Source: an uncultured Lachnospiraceae bacterium
GTDB taxonomy: Bacteria > Bacillota > Clostridia > Lachnospirales > Lachnospiraceae
Direction of reading: 5' to 3'
NCBI GenBank assembly: GCA_947626745.1
Contig: CANQTF010000001.1
Coordinates: 1 to 64,000, forward strand
DNA length: 64,000 nt
In this document: positions 17,037 through 24,715 of the stretch, piece after piece
Position numbering within the stretch: the stretch's first letter is position 1
How the letters are laid out: each line of letters opens with the position of its first letter
Translations under genes and position numbers: made by a program
Notes under the pieces: generated by a model
The model's database searches: none
The model's input: only the letters and a program-made list of their open reading frames with translations
Told to the model about the DNA's origin: nothing

Positions 17037-19235
17037 ATGCAGATCATGCAGGGAGTATGGCTTTGTATTCATATATTCGGGGTTCTGGTGTCGTTTTTCC
17101 TTCTGGCTTCCATATTAAAGCAAAAGGATTCGGGCTATAAGAACAGGCTGATCATGACGGTGAGCTGCTGTCTGATAGCGCTCGTGTCGCGCAGCCTTTT
17201 TATCACGGCAGGACCGGATATGCGGGAGCTTATCGCGCTCGGCAAGACGGAGTATCTGGGAAAGTGCTTTGCCAATTTTCTGGCCCTGTCCTTCGTGCTC
17301 TCCTACTATAAGATACAGTGGCCGCGCAGACTGATGCTCACGCTTTTCGGCATCAATCTGGCATTCTTCGGCATCATTATGACCTGTGACTATCATCACC
17401 TCTACTATACGTCCTATGAGATCGCCGCTACCGGCAACGGCAATATCCTGATACTCGGCAAAGCGCCGCTCTATTATTTCTATATGCTGTTCTGTCTGGT
17501 GGAGATGATCCTGTATCTCTATGTCTGCATCAATCCGTCCTATCATCAGAAGAAAAAGGGCGCACAGGCGATCCAAGGGCTTCTGATCGCCGCGGGGATC
17601 CTGCCGTTCTTCATGCTGCTGCTGTATCTGAGCGGCGTCACGGGCGGATTCGATACGACGCCCCTCGGCATCTTCTGTTCGGTCGTGTGCCTCTTTATGG
17701 CGGTCAACCGATACGGGCTGTTCGATCTGGTGCAGAATGCGAAGGAGGCCGTGATCGAGAGCATGGACGAGGGTATCATCGTGTCGGACAACCAGATGAA
17801 ATTCCTCTATGCAAATCCGGCAGCCTGTGAACTTTTTCCGGATATGAAGCTGGGGGAGGGCAACGTCAGCGAATCGGAGATCCAGGCGATCTACGAACAG
17901 ACCGGCACGGTGCTGGAGTTAAAGGATAAGAGCTATGAGATCAGGAACGCGGAGATACGCGACGAGGTGCAGGTGCAGGGCTACATGCTGTCTGTCATAG
18001 ATGTGACCGATGTGATGGCACAGGCGAAGCTGATGCGGGAGCTTGCGGAGAAGGCGGAGAACGCTTCCCGCGCGAAATCGGCGTTTCTAGCAAATATGAG
18101 CCACGAGATACGGACGCCTATGAACGCGATCTTAGGTATGACGGAGATCGCGCTTCGGGGAAAACTCGACGAGCAGCAGCGGGATGCCATCGAGCAGATC
18201 AAATCAGCCAGCATGACGCTGTTGACGATCATCAACGATATTCTGGATTTTTCCAAAATGGAGTCCGGCAAAATGGAGATCGTGGAGGCGGATTACGATG
18301 TCAAGACGCTGGTGCAGGACGTGTATCATATCTTTTCCGGCAAGGTGGAGGAGAAGAACCTGCGTCTGGAGATCGGGATCGATCCCGCGATGCCGAAGGG
18401 GCTGCACGGCGACGAGATCCGTCTGAAGCAGGTGCTGATCAATCTGGTGAACAATGCCGTGAAGTTCACGGAGCAGGGGAGCATACAGCTGAACGTCGGC
18501 TATGAGAAAGCCGGGGAGGATATCCTGCTCAAAGCGTCGGTGAAGGACACCGGCATCGGGATCAAGGAGGAGGATCTGGAGCGTATCTTCAACTCCTTCG
18601 AGCAGTCCGACACGTTCAGGAACCGCAAGAAGGAGGGCAGCGGTCTGGGACTCGCTATCTCCAGACAACTGATCTCTCTGATGGGCGGGGAGATCCATGT
18701 GGAGAGCGAATACCGGCACGGCAGCAATTTTTACTTTGAAGTGCCGCAGCGAGTCGTAGATGAGACTCCCTGCGGGGCGCTGGAGCTGAGCGAGAAGCAG
18801 CCGCGCACGCCGCAGACAACGAATTACGAGGACTTCCGTGCGCCGAATGCCAAGGTGCTCATCGTGGACGATAATCTGGTCAACAGAAAAGTGGCGGTGG
18901 GGCTGATGCGCCCGTTTGCCATGCAGGTGGATACCGCCAAGAGCGGCAGCGAAGCGATCGGGATGATAAAGAAAAAGAGATACGATCTGATCTTCATGGA
19001 TCACATGATGCCGGATATGGACGGCGTGGAGACCACGCACATCATCAGGCAGATGGAGGGCGCGTATTACCGGGAAGTGCCGATCATCGCGCTGACTGCC
19101 AATGCGATCAGCGGCGTCAAGGAGATGTTCCTCGAGGAGGGCATGAACGATTTTATCCCGAAGCCGATCAACATCAAGGAGCTGAGCGAGAAGATCCTCG
19201 CGTGGCTTCCCTTTGAACTTCTGGAAAACGCCTGA
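17037..19235 (+). CDS. Hybrid sensor histidine kinase/response regulator
   Basis: 732 residues. The first ~230 residues form seven hydrophobic segments like the N-terminal 7TM histidine-kinase sensor domain, followed by a PAS-like region (SMDEGIIVSDNQMKFLYANP), the HisKA box FLANMSHEIRTPMN (His near residue 355), HATPase motifs NNAVKF, DTGIGI and GSGLGLAIS, and a C-terminal receiver with VDDN, FMDHMMPDMDG (acceptor Asp near 654) and the KP lysine. No HPt protein or DNA-binding regulator is adjacent, so the output is unknown. A 16-base palindrome lies between its end and the convergent tmcAL gene. Confidence 0.92.
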   Translation: MQIMQGVWLCIHIFGVLVSFFLLASILKQKDSGYKNRLIMTVSCCLIALVSRSLFITAGPDMRELIALGKTEYLGKCFANFLALSFVLSYYKIQWPRRLMLTLFGINLAFFGIIMTCDYHHLYYTSYEIAATGNGNILILGKAPLYYFYMLFCLVEMILYLYVCINPSYHQKKKGAQAIQGLLIAAGILPFFMLLLYLSGVTGGFDTTPLGIFCSVVCLFMAVNRYGLFDLVQNAKEAVIESMDEGIIVSDNQMKFLYANPAACELFPDMKLGEGNVSESEIQAIYEQTGTVLELKDKSYEIRNAEIRDEVQVQGYMLSVIDVTDVMAQAKLMRELAEKAENASRAKSAFLANMSHEIRTPMNAILGMTEIALRGKLDEQQRDAIEQIKSASMTLLTIINDILDFSKMESGKMEIVEADYDVKTLVQDVYHIFSGKVEEKNLRLEIGIDPAMPKGLHGDEIRLKQVLINLVNNAVKFTEQGSIQLNVGYEKAGEDILLKASVKDTGIGIKEEDLERIFNSFEQSDTFRNRKKEGSGLGLAISRQLISLMGGEIHVESEYRHGSNFYFEVPQRVVDETPCGALELSEKQPRTPQTTNYEDFRAPNAKVLIVDDNLVNRKVAVGLMRPFAMQVDTAKSGSEAIGMIKKKRYDLIFMDHMMPDMDGVETTHIIRQMEGAYYREVPIIALTANAISGVKEMFLEEGMNDFIPKPINIKELSEKILAWLPFELLENA

Positions 19236-19238
19236 GAG

Positions 19239-19254
19239 GCCGCCATATGGCGGC
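19239..19254. other. Palindrome between convergent genes
   Basis: GCCGCCATATGGCGGC is a perfect 16-base palindrome in the 27-base gap between the hybrid kinase and tmcAL. It could act as a weak bidirectional transcription barrier, but there is no U tract on either side. Confidence 0.4.
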
Positions 19255-19262
19255 GGATCCGA

Positions 19263-20501
19263 TCAGACGACGATAATTTGCCGGCGGTATTCATTCTGCA
19301 GCGGCCCGCCGAATTTCTGCTGTACGAGCAGGGAGTAGATATGGGAGGCTCGAATGTCGGCATCGAACATCTGCAGACCGGCCTTTTGCGTGATGACCCT
19401 GCGGGCCTCCGCCGGTTTGGAGAGAAGCGGGATCGAGGCGCGCTCTTTGACGGCGCTAAGAAGCGGTCCCGCTTCTTTTTTGAAGCCGAGCAGCCTTGCA
19501 TAGTATATGTGATCTTCCCGGCAAAAGGCGAGCATGTCCTGCCGGCGGATATTTAAGAAAATATGCAGAAGGTTCCGGGCGACTCTCGTGTAGGTCATGT
19601 TTTTGGACTTGAGCAGTTCGCAGAAGGAGGAGTAGTCCGTGTAGTCCGGCAGCAGCCGGCAGATCCTGTCGGAAAAAGCCTCGTCCACGTCCAGGTATGA
19701 CAGGTATCCCTGCTCCTGTTCCAACAGCAGCTTATAGGACAGCAGCCCGGAGAGATCGTCCGGGAAAACAGGAAAGGCATGTCCGTAGGCGCGCTCCATT
19801 GTCCGGTAGACAGAGGCGGGGACCTGCTCCTTGATGCAGCCTATGTCGTTTCGTTCGCGGAGGGCTTCCCGGATGGCGCGGGCGGAGCTGAAGGCTGCCC
19901 CCAGAGACGCATCGTGGTAGTCGGAACCGCGCCGGCTTACGGTGTGCGGCACGATACGGCTTCCGCGCTTTTTGAGGGCCTTGATGTACTCCAGACCGAG
20001 AATATTGTTCGGGGATCGCAGCACGTCGAGGGAGGCGGTCAGGTGCGGCGCGGTGACGGAGAGCGCATGATTTCGGGCCTGCGGATAGGTGGCGCCTTCT
20101 TTCAGGCGCTGCTGCAGCTCGTGCCGAAAGGCGGGAGACTCTGCCAGAAGCTCGTCGGCAAAGGCGGACAGGATGTCCGTGTCGCCGCACTCGCTGCCGA
20201 AGCAGAGCACGTCGATCACCCCCAGCCTGTCCAACAGGGCGACGGCGCCGGAGGCAAAGTATTCCGCGCTTGCCGCAGCGTAGCAGACAGGCAGCTCCAG
20301 CACCAGATCCGCGCCGTTTTCAAGGGCGGTCTGCGCGCGCAGATGCTTATCCATGACGGCGGGTGTGCCCCGCTGTGTGAAATCGCCGCTCATGACGACG
20401 ACACAGTAATCCGCCCCCGCGGCCCTCTTTGCTTCTGCGATCTGATAGGCATGTCCGTTGTGGAACGGATCGTACTCCGCGATGATCCCTATTGTTTTCA
20501 T
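19263..20501 (-). CDS. tmcAL: tRNA(Met) cytidine acetate ligase TmcAL
   Basis: 412 residues from ATG 20501 (the track start at 20522 is upstream of the AAGGAGTG ribosome binding site). The enzyme uses acetate and ATP to form N4-acetylcytidine at the wobble base of elongator tRNA-Met. The nucleotidyltransferase signature IIAEYDPFHNGHAYQI is at the N-terminus, followed by VMSGDFTQRGTPA and ILRS/RSPNNILGLEYIKAL, all characteristic of the YlbM/TmcAL family. Length is standard. It is divergent from pta. Confidence 0.92.
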   Translation of the reverse strand: MKTIGIIAEYDPFHNGHAYQIAEAKRAAGADYCVVVMSGDFTQRGTPAVMDKHLRAQTALENGADLVLELPVCYAAASAEYFASGAVALLDRLGVIDVLCFGSECGDTDILSAFADELLAESPAFRHELQQRLKEGATYPQARNHALSVTAPHLTASLDVLRSPNNILGLEYIKALKKRGSRIVPHTVSRRGSDYHDASLGAAFSSARAIREALRERNDIGCIKEQVPASVYRTMERAYGHAFPVFPDDLSGLLSYKLLLEQEQGYLSYLDVDEAFSDRICRLLPDYTDYSSFCELLKSKNMTYTRVARNLLHIFLNIRRQDMLAFCREDHIYYARLLGFKKEAGPLLSAVKERASIPLLSKPAEARRVITQKAGLQMFDADIRASHIYSLLVQQKFGGPLQNEYRRQIIVV

Positions 20502-20609
20502 GATATCCGCACTCCTTATCAAACAGGCGGGTGAAACGCTGTTTGGAACAGTTTATCATAAAACGGCGGTTTTGTATCTAAAAAAATACCGTCAAAACAG
20601 GAATATATC

Positions 20610-20638
20610 TTGTACAAAATCAATAAATTTTGTATAAT
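20610..20638 (+). promoter_or_regulatory. Promoter of pta
   Basis: TTGTAC (20610-20615), 17-base AT-rich spacer, TATAAT (20633-20638). The 178-base gap between tmcAL and pta otherwise contains a short AT-rich stretch and the leader hairpin noted separately. Confidence 0.75.
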
Positions 20639-20645
20639 TTTACAT

Positions 20646-20674
20646 ATGCGGGAAGTTGCATACGACTTCGCCGC
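20646..20674 (+). promoter_or_regulatory. Hairpin in the pta leader
   Basis: TGCGG-G-AAGT pairs with ACTT-CG-CCGCA around a TGCATACG loop, placed right at the start of the transcript and 26 bases before the ATG. It could stabilise the mRNA or be regulatory; no known riboswitch is recognised. Confidence 0.45.
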
Positions 20675-20700
20675 AATGATGTATTAGGAGGGAAAAGCAT

Positions 20701-21702
20701 ATGAGTTACATCGATCTGATCAAAGAGAAGGCAAAAAGCGACAAGAAGACGATCATTCTGCCGGAAACAAACGATAAAAGGACACTGATAGCGGCCTCGC
20801 ATATCCTGAAAGAGGGCATCGCGGACATCATCATGATCGGCAACGAGGAGAAGATCATGGACGGCGCGGGCTGGCTGGAAGTGGAACTGGACGGCGTCAG
20901 GATCGTCGATCCCGAGAATACGGATAAGTTTGAAGAATATGCGGAGCTTCTGTATGAGACCAGAAAGAATAAGGGCATGACGCCGGAGGCGGCCAGGGAG
21001 ATCCTGCTGAAGGACTATCTCACGTTCGGGGTAGTCATGGTCAAGGCGAACGACGCGGACGGCATGGTAGCGGGCGCATGTCATGCGACGGCAGACACGC
21101 TGCGCCCCGCGCTGCAGATCTTAAAGACCGCGCCGGGCGTAAAACTGGTATCCGGCTTCTTTATCATGGACGTGCCGGACTGTGAGTTCGGAGAGCACGG
21201 CACATTCCTGTTTGCGGACTGCGGCCTGAATCAGGATCCTACGGCGGAGGAGCTGGCGGCGATAGCGGACACGTCGGCCAAGAGCTTCAAGAGTCTGGTG
21301 GGCGCGAAGCCGATCATCGCCATGCTGTCCCATTCCACCAAGGGAAGCGCGAAGCATCCTCTCGTGGACAAGGTGGTGGAGGCTACGCGGATCGCTCATG
21401 AACAGTATCCGCATCTCTGCCTTGACGGCGAGCTGCAGACAGATGCGGCTCTCGTTCCGCAGGTGGCGAAATCCAAGGCGCCCGGCAGCGAGGTGGCAGG
21501 TAAGGCGAACGTGCTGATCTTCCCCAATCTGGACTGCGGCAACATCGGCTATAAGCTGGTACAGAGGCTCGGCAAGGCGGAGGCGTACGGCCCGATGCTG
21601 CAGGGTATCGCCAAACCCGTCAACGACCTTTCCCGCGGCTGCTCTTGGGAGGACATCGTGGGCGTCGTAGCGCTCACGGCGGTGCAGGCGCAGTTATCGT
21701 AA
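20701..21702 (+). CDS. pta: Phosphate acetyltransferase
   Basis: 333-residue enzyme converting acetyl-CoA and phosphate to acetyl phosphate, the first step of acetate formation. Recognisable segments are ILPETNDKRTLIAA at the N-terminus, GMVAGACHATADTLRPALQI in the middle, and LSHSTKGSAKHPLVDKV with KANVLIFPNLDCGNIGYKL near the end. Length is that of the short, single-domain clostridial Pta. AGGAGGGAAAAGCAT precedes the ATG. Acetate kinase, usually next to it in related genomes, is not downstream. Confidence 0.95.
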   Translation: MSYIDLIKEKAKSDKKTIILPETNDKRTLIAASHILKEGIADIIMIGNEEKIMDGAGWLEVELDGVRIVDPENTDKFEEYAELLYETRKNKGMTPEAAREILLKDYLTFGVVMVKANDADGMVAGACHATADTLRPALQILKTAPGVKLVSGFFIMDVPDCEFGEHGTFLFADCGLNQDPTAEELAAIADTSAKSFKSLVGAKPIIAMLSHSTKGSAKHPLVDKVVEATRIAHEQYPHLCLDGELQTDAALVPQVAKSKAPGSEVAGKANVLIFPNLDCGNIGYKLVQRLGKAEAYGPMLQGIAKPVNDLSRGCSWEDIVGVVALTAVQAQLS

Positions 21703-21745
21703 GCCTGTCCGCGGGATCGTTCAGGACAAAATCTGAATTTGGTGG

Positions 21746-21774
21746 TTGACAAATCAGACCCGCATCAGTATAAT
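21746..21774 (+). promoter_or_regulatory. Consensus promoter of ylbN-rpmF
   Basis: TTGACA (21746-21751), 17 bases, TATAAT (21769-21774): a perfect sigma-A consensus with ideal spacing, 27 bases before the ylbN ATG. Confidence 0.9.
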
Positions 21775-21800
21775 AGTCTGCGTGTGAATAGGAGTCGGCT

Positions 21801-22328
21801 ATGTTCGTAAACTTGACCGATGTGTTTACAGACAAAGTGAAGACGGCCGTAACGGAGGCGAAAACGGAGCTTCGGCAGGTGGAAGCGGGCGGCGCGGTGA
21901 TCCCCGTCAAGGCGGCTTCGCCGGTCAAACTGACTTTTACCAACAGCGGTAAAGGCCGGGCAAGGGTCGAAGGTCAGGCGGAGGTAACGCTTGCCATGAA
22001 CTGTGACCGATGTCTGCGCCCCGTGGACAGGACGCTCCGTCTCGTGTTTGACAGGGAGGTATTCGCGCCGGACGCGCTCGAGGACGTACCTGACGGACAG
22101 GAGGACCAAGCGTTCATGGACGGCTGGCAGATGGACGTTGACGATTTCCTTCGCATTGAGATCGTGATTAACTTGCCTATGAAAGTCCTGTGCAAGCCTG
22201 ACTGCCGAGGGATATGCCGGCAGTGCGGCAGGGACCTGAATACGGGAACATGTGACTGTGACACCTTTGTTCCTGATCCGAGGATGGCGTTAATAAAGGA
22301 TATTTTTAACGGGAATAAGGAGGTGTAA
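21801..22328 (+). CDS. ylbN: DUF177 (YceD/YlbN) family protein
   Basis: 175 residues. The DUF177 family is linked to 23S rRNA accumulation and its gene is nearly always before rpmF, as here (two bases between stop and next start). The conserved core MNCDRCLRP is followed by a Cys-rich C-terminus CKPDCRGICRQCGRDLNTGTCDC, a probable zinc-binding knuckle found in the Firmicute form. AATAGGAGTCGGCT supplies the ribosome binding site. Confidence 0.9.
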   Translation: MFVNLTDVFTDKVKTAVTEAKTELRQVEAGGAVIPVKAASPVKLTFTNSGKGRARVEGQAEVTLAMNCDRCLRPVDRTLRLVFDREVFAPDALEDVPDGQEDQAFMDGWQMDVDDFLRIEIVINLPMKVLCKPDCRGICRQCGRDLNTGTCDCDTFVPDPRMALIKDIFNGNKEV

Positions 22329-22330
22329 AG

Positions 22331-22510
22331 ATGTCTATTTGTCCTAAGAACAAATCTTCCAAAGGTAGAAGAGACAAGAGAAGAGCAAACTGGAAAATGA
22401 CTGCTCCCACGTTGGTAAAGTGCAGTAAATGCGGCGCCCTGATGGTACCCCACAGAGTGTGCAGGAAGTGTGGCACATACAACAAAAAAGAGATCATCTC
22501 AGTTGATTGA
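22331..22510 (+). CDS. rpmF: Ribosomal protein L32
   Basis: 59 residues, too short for the ORF track. The N-terminus MSICPKNKSSKGRRDKRRAN and the zinc ribbon CSKCG...CRKCG identify the C+ (zinc-binding) form of large-subunit protein L32. GGAGGTGTAAAG precedes the ATG. It is co-transcribed with ylbN and followed by a terminator. Confidence 0.95.
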   Translation: MSICPKNKSSKGRRDKRRANWKMTAPTLVKCSKCGALMVPHRVCRKCGTYNKKEIISVD

Positions 22511-22524
22511 GCATTGTCGGTACG

Positions 22525-22560
22525 GGCTTTTCGGGATATCCCGAAAAGCCTTATTTTTTT
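22525..22560 (+). terminator. Intrinsic terminator after rpmF
   Basis: GGCTTTTCGGG pairs perfectly with CCCGAAAAGCC, followed by TTATTTTTTT. Confidence 0.9.
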
Positions 22561-22594
22561 GTGGCGGGAAAACCTCCGGCCAATCTTTTAGAAC

Positions 22595-22623
22595 TTGATT
22601 TTTGCAGGTATATTTAGTATAGT
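22595..22623 (+). promoter_or_regulatory. Promoter of the plsX operon
   Basis: TTGATT (22595-22600), 17 bases, TATAGT (22618-22623), 43 bases before the preferred plsX start. Confidence 0.7.
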
Positions 22624-22665
22624 AGATATGATATTTCAGCATACGGCGGAAGGATGCGCAGAGCG

Positions 22666-23697
22666 ATGAGTGAATTGATAAAAGTAGCGGTAGATGCGAT
22701 GGGCGGCGACAACGCGCCGAAGGAGATCGTCAAGGGCGCGGTCGAGGCAGTCAACGAGAGCGGTAAGGTGAAGGTATATCTGACCGGGCCGCAGGAGGTC
22801 CTGGAGAGAGAGCTTGCCGGTTATACATACGAAAAAGACCGGATAGAGATCGTTCCGGCGACGGAGATCATCGAGACGGCCGAGCCGCCGGTGATGGCTA
22901 TCCGCAAGAAGAAGGATTCCTCTCTGGTCAAAGCGTTGAATCTCGTGAAGGACGGTACGTGCGACGCTTTTGTCTCCGCGGGCAGTACGGGCGCGACGCT
23001 GGTGGGCGGACAAGTTATCGTCGGGCGGATCAAGGGCGTGGAGAGACCGCCTCTCGCACCGCTTATCCCGACGGAGAACGGCTGCTCTCTGCTGATCGAC
23101 TGCGGCGCGAATGTGGACGCAAGGCCGTCTCATCTCGTGCAGTTTGCCAAGATGGGTTCCGTCTATATGGAGCATGTTATGGGCGTCAGGAATCCCAAGG
23201 TCGGCATCGTGAATATCGGCGCGGAGGAGGAGAAGGGGAATGCGCTCGTCAAGGAGACGTTCCCGCTCTTGAAGAACTGCCCGGACATCAATTTCATCGG
23301 CAGTGTGGAGGCAAGGGACATTCCCGCCGGCGTGGCTGACGTGGTCGTGTGCGAAGCCTTTGTCGGCAATGTGGTCCTCAAAACTTACGAGGGCGTGGGC
23401 AGCACACTTATCAAGAAGGTCAAGGCGGGCATGATGACAAGTCTGCGCAGCAAGCTTGGCGCGCTTCTGGTGAAGCCCGCGCTGAAGCAGACGCTGAAAG
23501 CCTTTGATCTGGAACAGTACGGCGGCGCACCGCTATTGGGGCTGAAAGGGCTGGTCGTCAAGACGCACGGCAGCTCCAAGGCAGTGGAGATCAAAAATTC
23601 GATCCTGCAGTGTATCACTTTTACGGAGCAGAAGATCAACGACAAGATCAGGGAGATGCTTCTGACGGAAGAGACAGTGTCCGAAGAGGACAAGTAG
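22666..23697 (+). CDS. plsX: Phosphate acyltransferase PlsX
   Basis: 343 residues. PlsX makes acyl phosphate from acyl-ACP, the activated donor for phosphatidic acid synthesis by PlsY. The N-terminal VAVDAMGGDNAP, the SAGSTGATLVGG loop, LIDCGANVDARPSHL and GFVGNVVLKTYEG-type segments are diagnostic. ATG 22666 is preferred to the track ATG 22654, which sits only three bases after GGAAGG. acpP follows at 33 bases. Confidence 0.94.
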   Translation: MSELIKVAVDAMGGDNAPKEIVKGAVEAVNESGKVKVYLTGPQEVLERELAGYTYEKDRIEIVPATEIIETAEPPVMAIRKKKDSSLVKALNLVKDGTCDAFVSAGSTGATLVGGQVIVGRIKGVERPPLAPLIPTENGCSLLIDCGANVDARPSHLVQFAKMGSVYMEHVMGVRNPKVGIVNIGAEEEKGNALVKETFPLLKNCPDINFIGSVEARDIPAGVADVVVCEAFVGNVVLKTYEGVGSTLIKKVKAGMMTSLRSKLGALLVKPALKQTLKAFDLEQYGGAPLLGLKGLVVKTHGSSKAVEIKNSILQCITFTEQKINDKIREMLLTEETVSEEDK

Positions 23698-23730
23698 ACG
23701 ATAGAGAAGACGAAGGGAGCAGCAGCCGAC

Positions 23731-23961
23731 ATGGAGTTCGATAAGTTGAAAGAGGTCATAGCTGATGTACTGAGTGTAGATCCCAATGAGATAACGTTAG
23801 AGACGACGTTCGTGGAAGATCTGGGGGCCGATTCGTTGGATGTGTTTCAGATCATTATGGGGATCGAGGAAGCTTTTGAGATAGAGATCCCGGCCGAGAA
23901 GGCGGAGCATATCACGACGGTAGGGGAAGCGGTTGCCTTGATCAAAAATTCGATGTCATAA
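23731..23961 (+). CDS. acpP: Acyl carrier protein
   Basis: 76-residue acidic carrier of growing fatty acyl chains. The phosphopantetheine attachment serine is in GADSLDVFQII near residue 37. Typical length. Between plsX and rnc as in Bacillus, although fabD and fabG found there in Bacillus are absent here. Confidence 0.95.
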   Translation: MEFDKLKEVIADVLSVDPNEITLETTFVEDLGADSLDVFQIIMGIEEAFEIEIPAEKAEHITTVGEAVALIKNSMS

Positions 23962-23974
23962 TAAAGCAGGGAAG

Positions 23975-23999
23975 CCCTTTCTGCAGGAAAGGGTTTTTC
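23975..23999 (+). terminator. Terminator or attenuator between acpP and rnc
   Basis: CCCTTTC-TGCAG-GAAAGGG followed by TTTTTCT, ending 15 bases before the rnc ATG. It likely limits read-through so that acpP is made in excess over rnc-smc-ftsY. Confidence 0.8.
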
Positions 24000-24013
24000 T
24001 ATGTGGAGGTTTC

Positions 24014-24706
24014 ATGCTGGAGGAAAGGATCACAGAACTGGAACAAAAGATACAGTATGCGTTCCAAGACAGGCGGCTTCTGGTGCAGGCGCTGACGCAC
24101 AGCTCATGCGCCAATGAACGCAGGATCAACAAGACCGGGGATTACGAGAGACTGGAATTTCTGGGAGACGCCGTGCTGGAGCTTGTCAGCAGTGATTATA
24201 TCTACAGGGAAAATGCGGATATGTCCGAGGGAAAGATGACGAAGTACCGTTCTTCTATCGTCTGCGAGCCGGCGCTTGCTTACTGTGCCAGAGAGATCGG
24301 ACTGGAGGAATATATCCTGCTTGGCAGGGGCGAGGAGGCCACCGGAGGCAGGAAAAGGGATTCGATCATATCCGACGTTATGGAGGCGGTCATAGGCGCG
24401 ATCTATCTGGACAGCGGCCTTGCGGAGGCGCAGCGCTTTATCCGGCGCTTCATTCTGTCGGATCTGGAGCACAAACAGCTCTTTTACGATGCGAAGACGA
24501 TCCTGCAGGAGGAAGTGCAGAAGGAGAATAAAGGTACGCCGCGGTACGAGCTTACGGACGAGGACGGGCCGGAGCACGACAAGACCTTCAGGGTCGAGGT
24601 GTTTATAGGGGACGTGAAGGCCGGGACAGGTGTCGGACATTCCAAGAAAGCGGCGGAGCAGAAGGCGGCCTATGAGGCGCTGCTTCGCATGAATACGCGC
24701 AGTTGA
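24014..24706 (+). CDS. rnc: Ribonuclease III
   Basis: 230-residue double-strand-specific endoribonuclease that processes rRNA and structured mRNAs. The RNase III signature ERLEFLGDAVLELV is near residue 45, the second catalytic segment DVMEAVIGAIYLD near 125, and a dsRNA-binding domain (about 158-228) ends with GVGHSKKAAEQKAAYEAL. TGGAGG precedes the ATG. smc starts nine bases after the stop. Confidence 0.95.
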   Translation: MLEERITELEQKIQYAFQDRRLLVQALTHSSCANERRINKTGDYERLEFLGDAVLELVSSDYIYRENADMSEGKMTKYRSSIVCEPALAYCAREIGLEEYILLGRGEEATGGRKRDSIISDVMEAVIGAIYLDSGLAEAQRFIRRFILSDLEHKQLFYDAKTILQEEVQKENKGTPRYELTDEDGPEHDKTFRVEVFIGDVKAGTGVGHSKKAAEQKAAYEALLRMNTRS

Positions 24707-24715
24707 GAGGTACAT

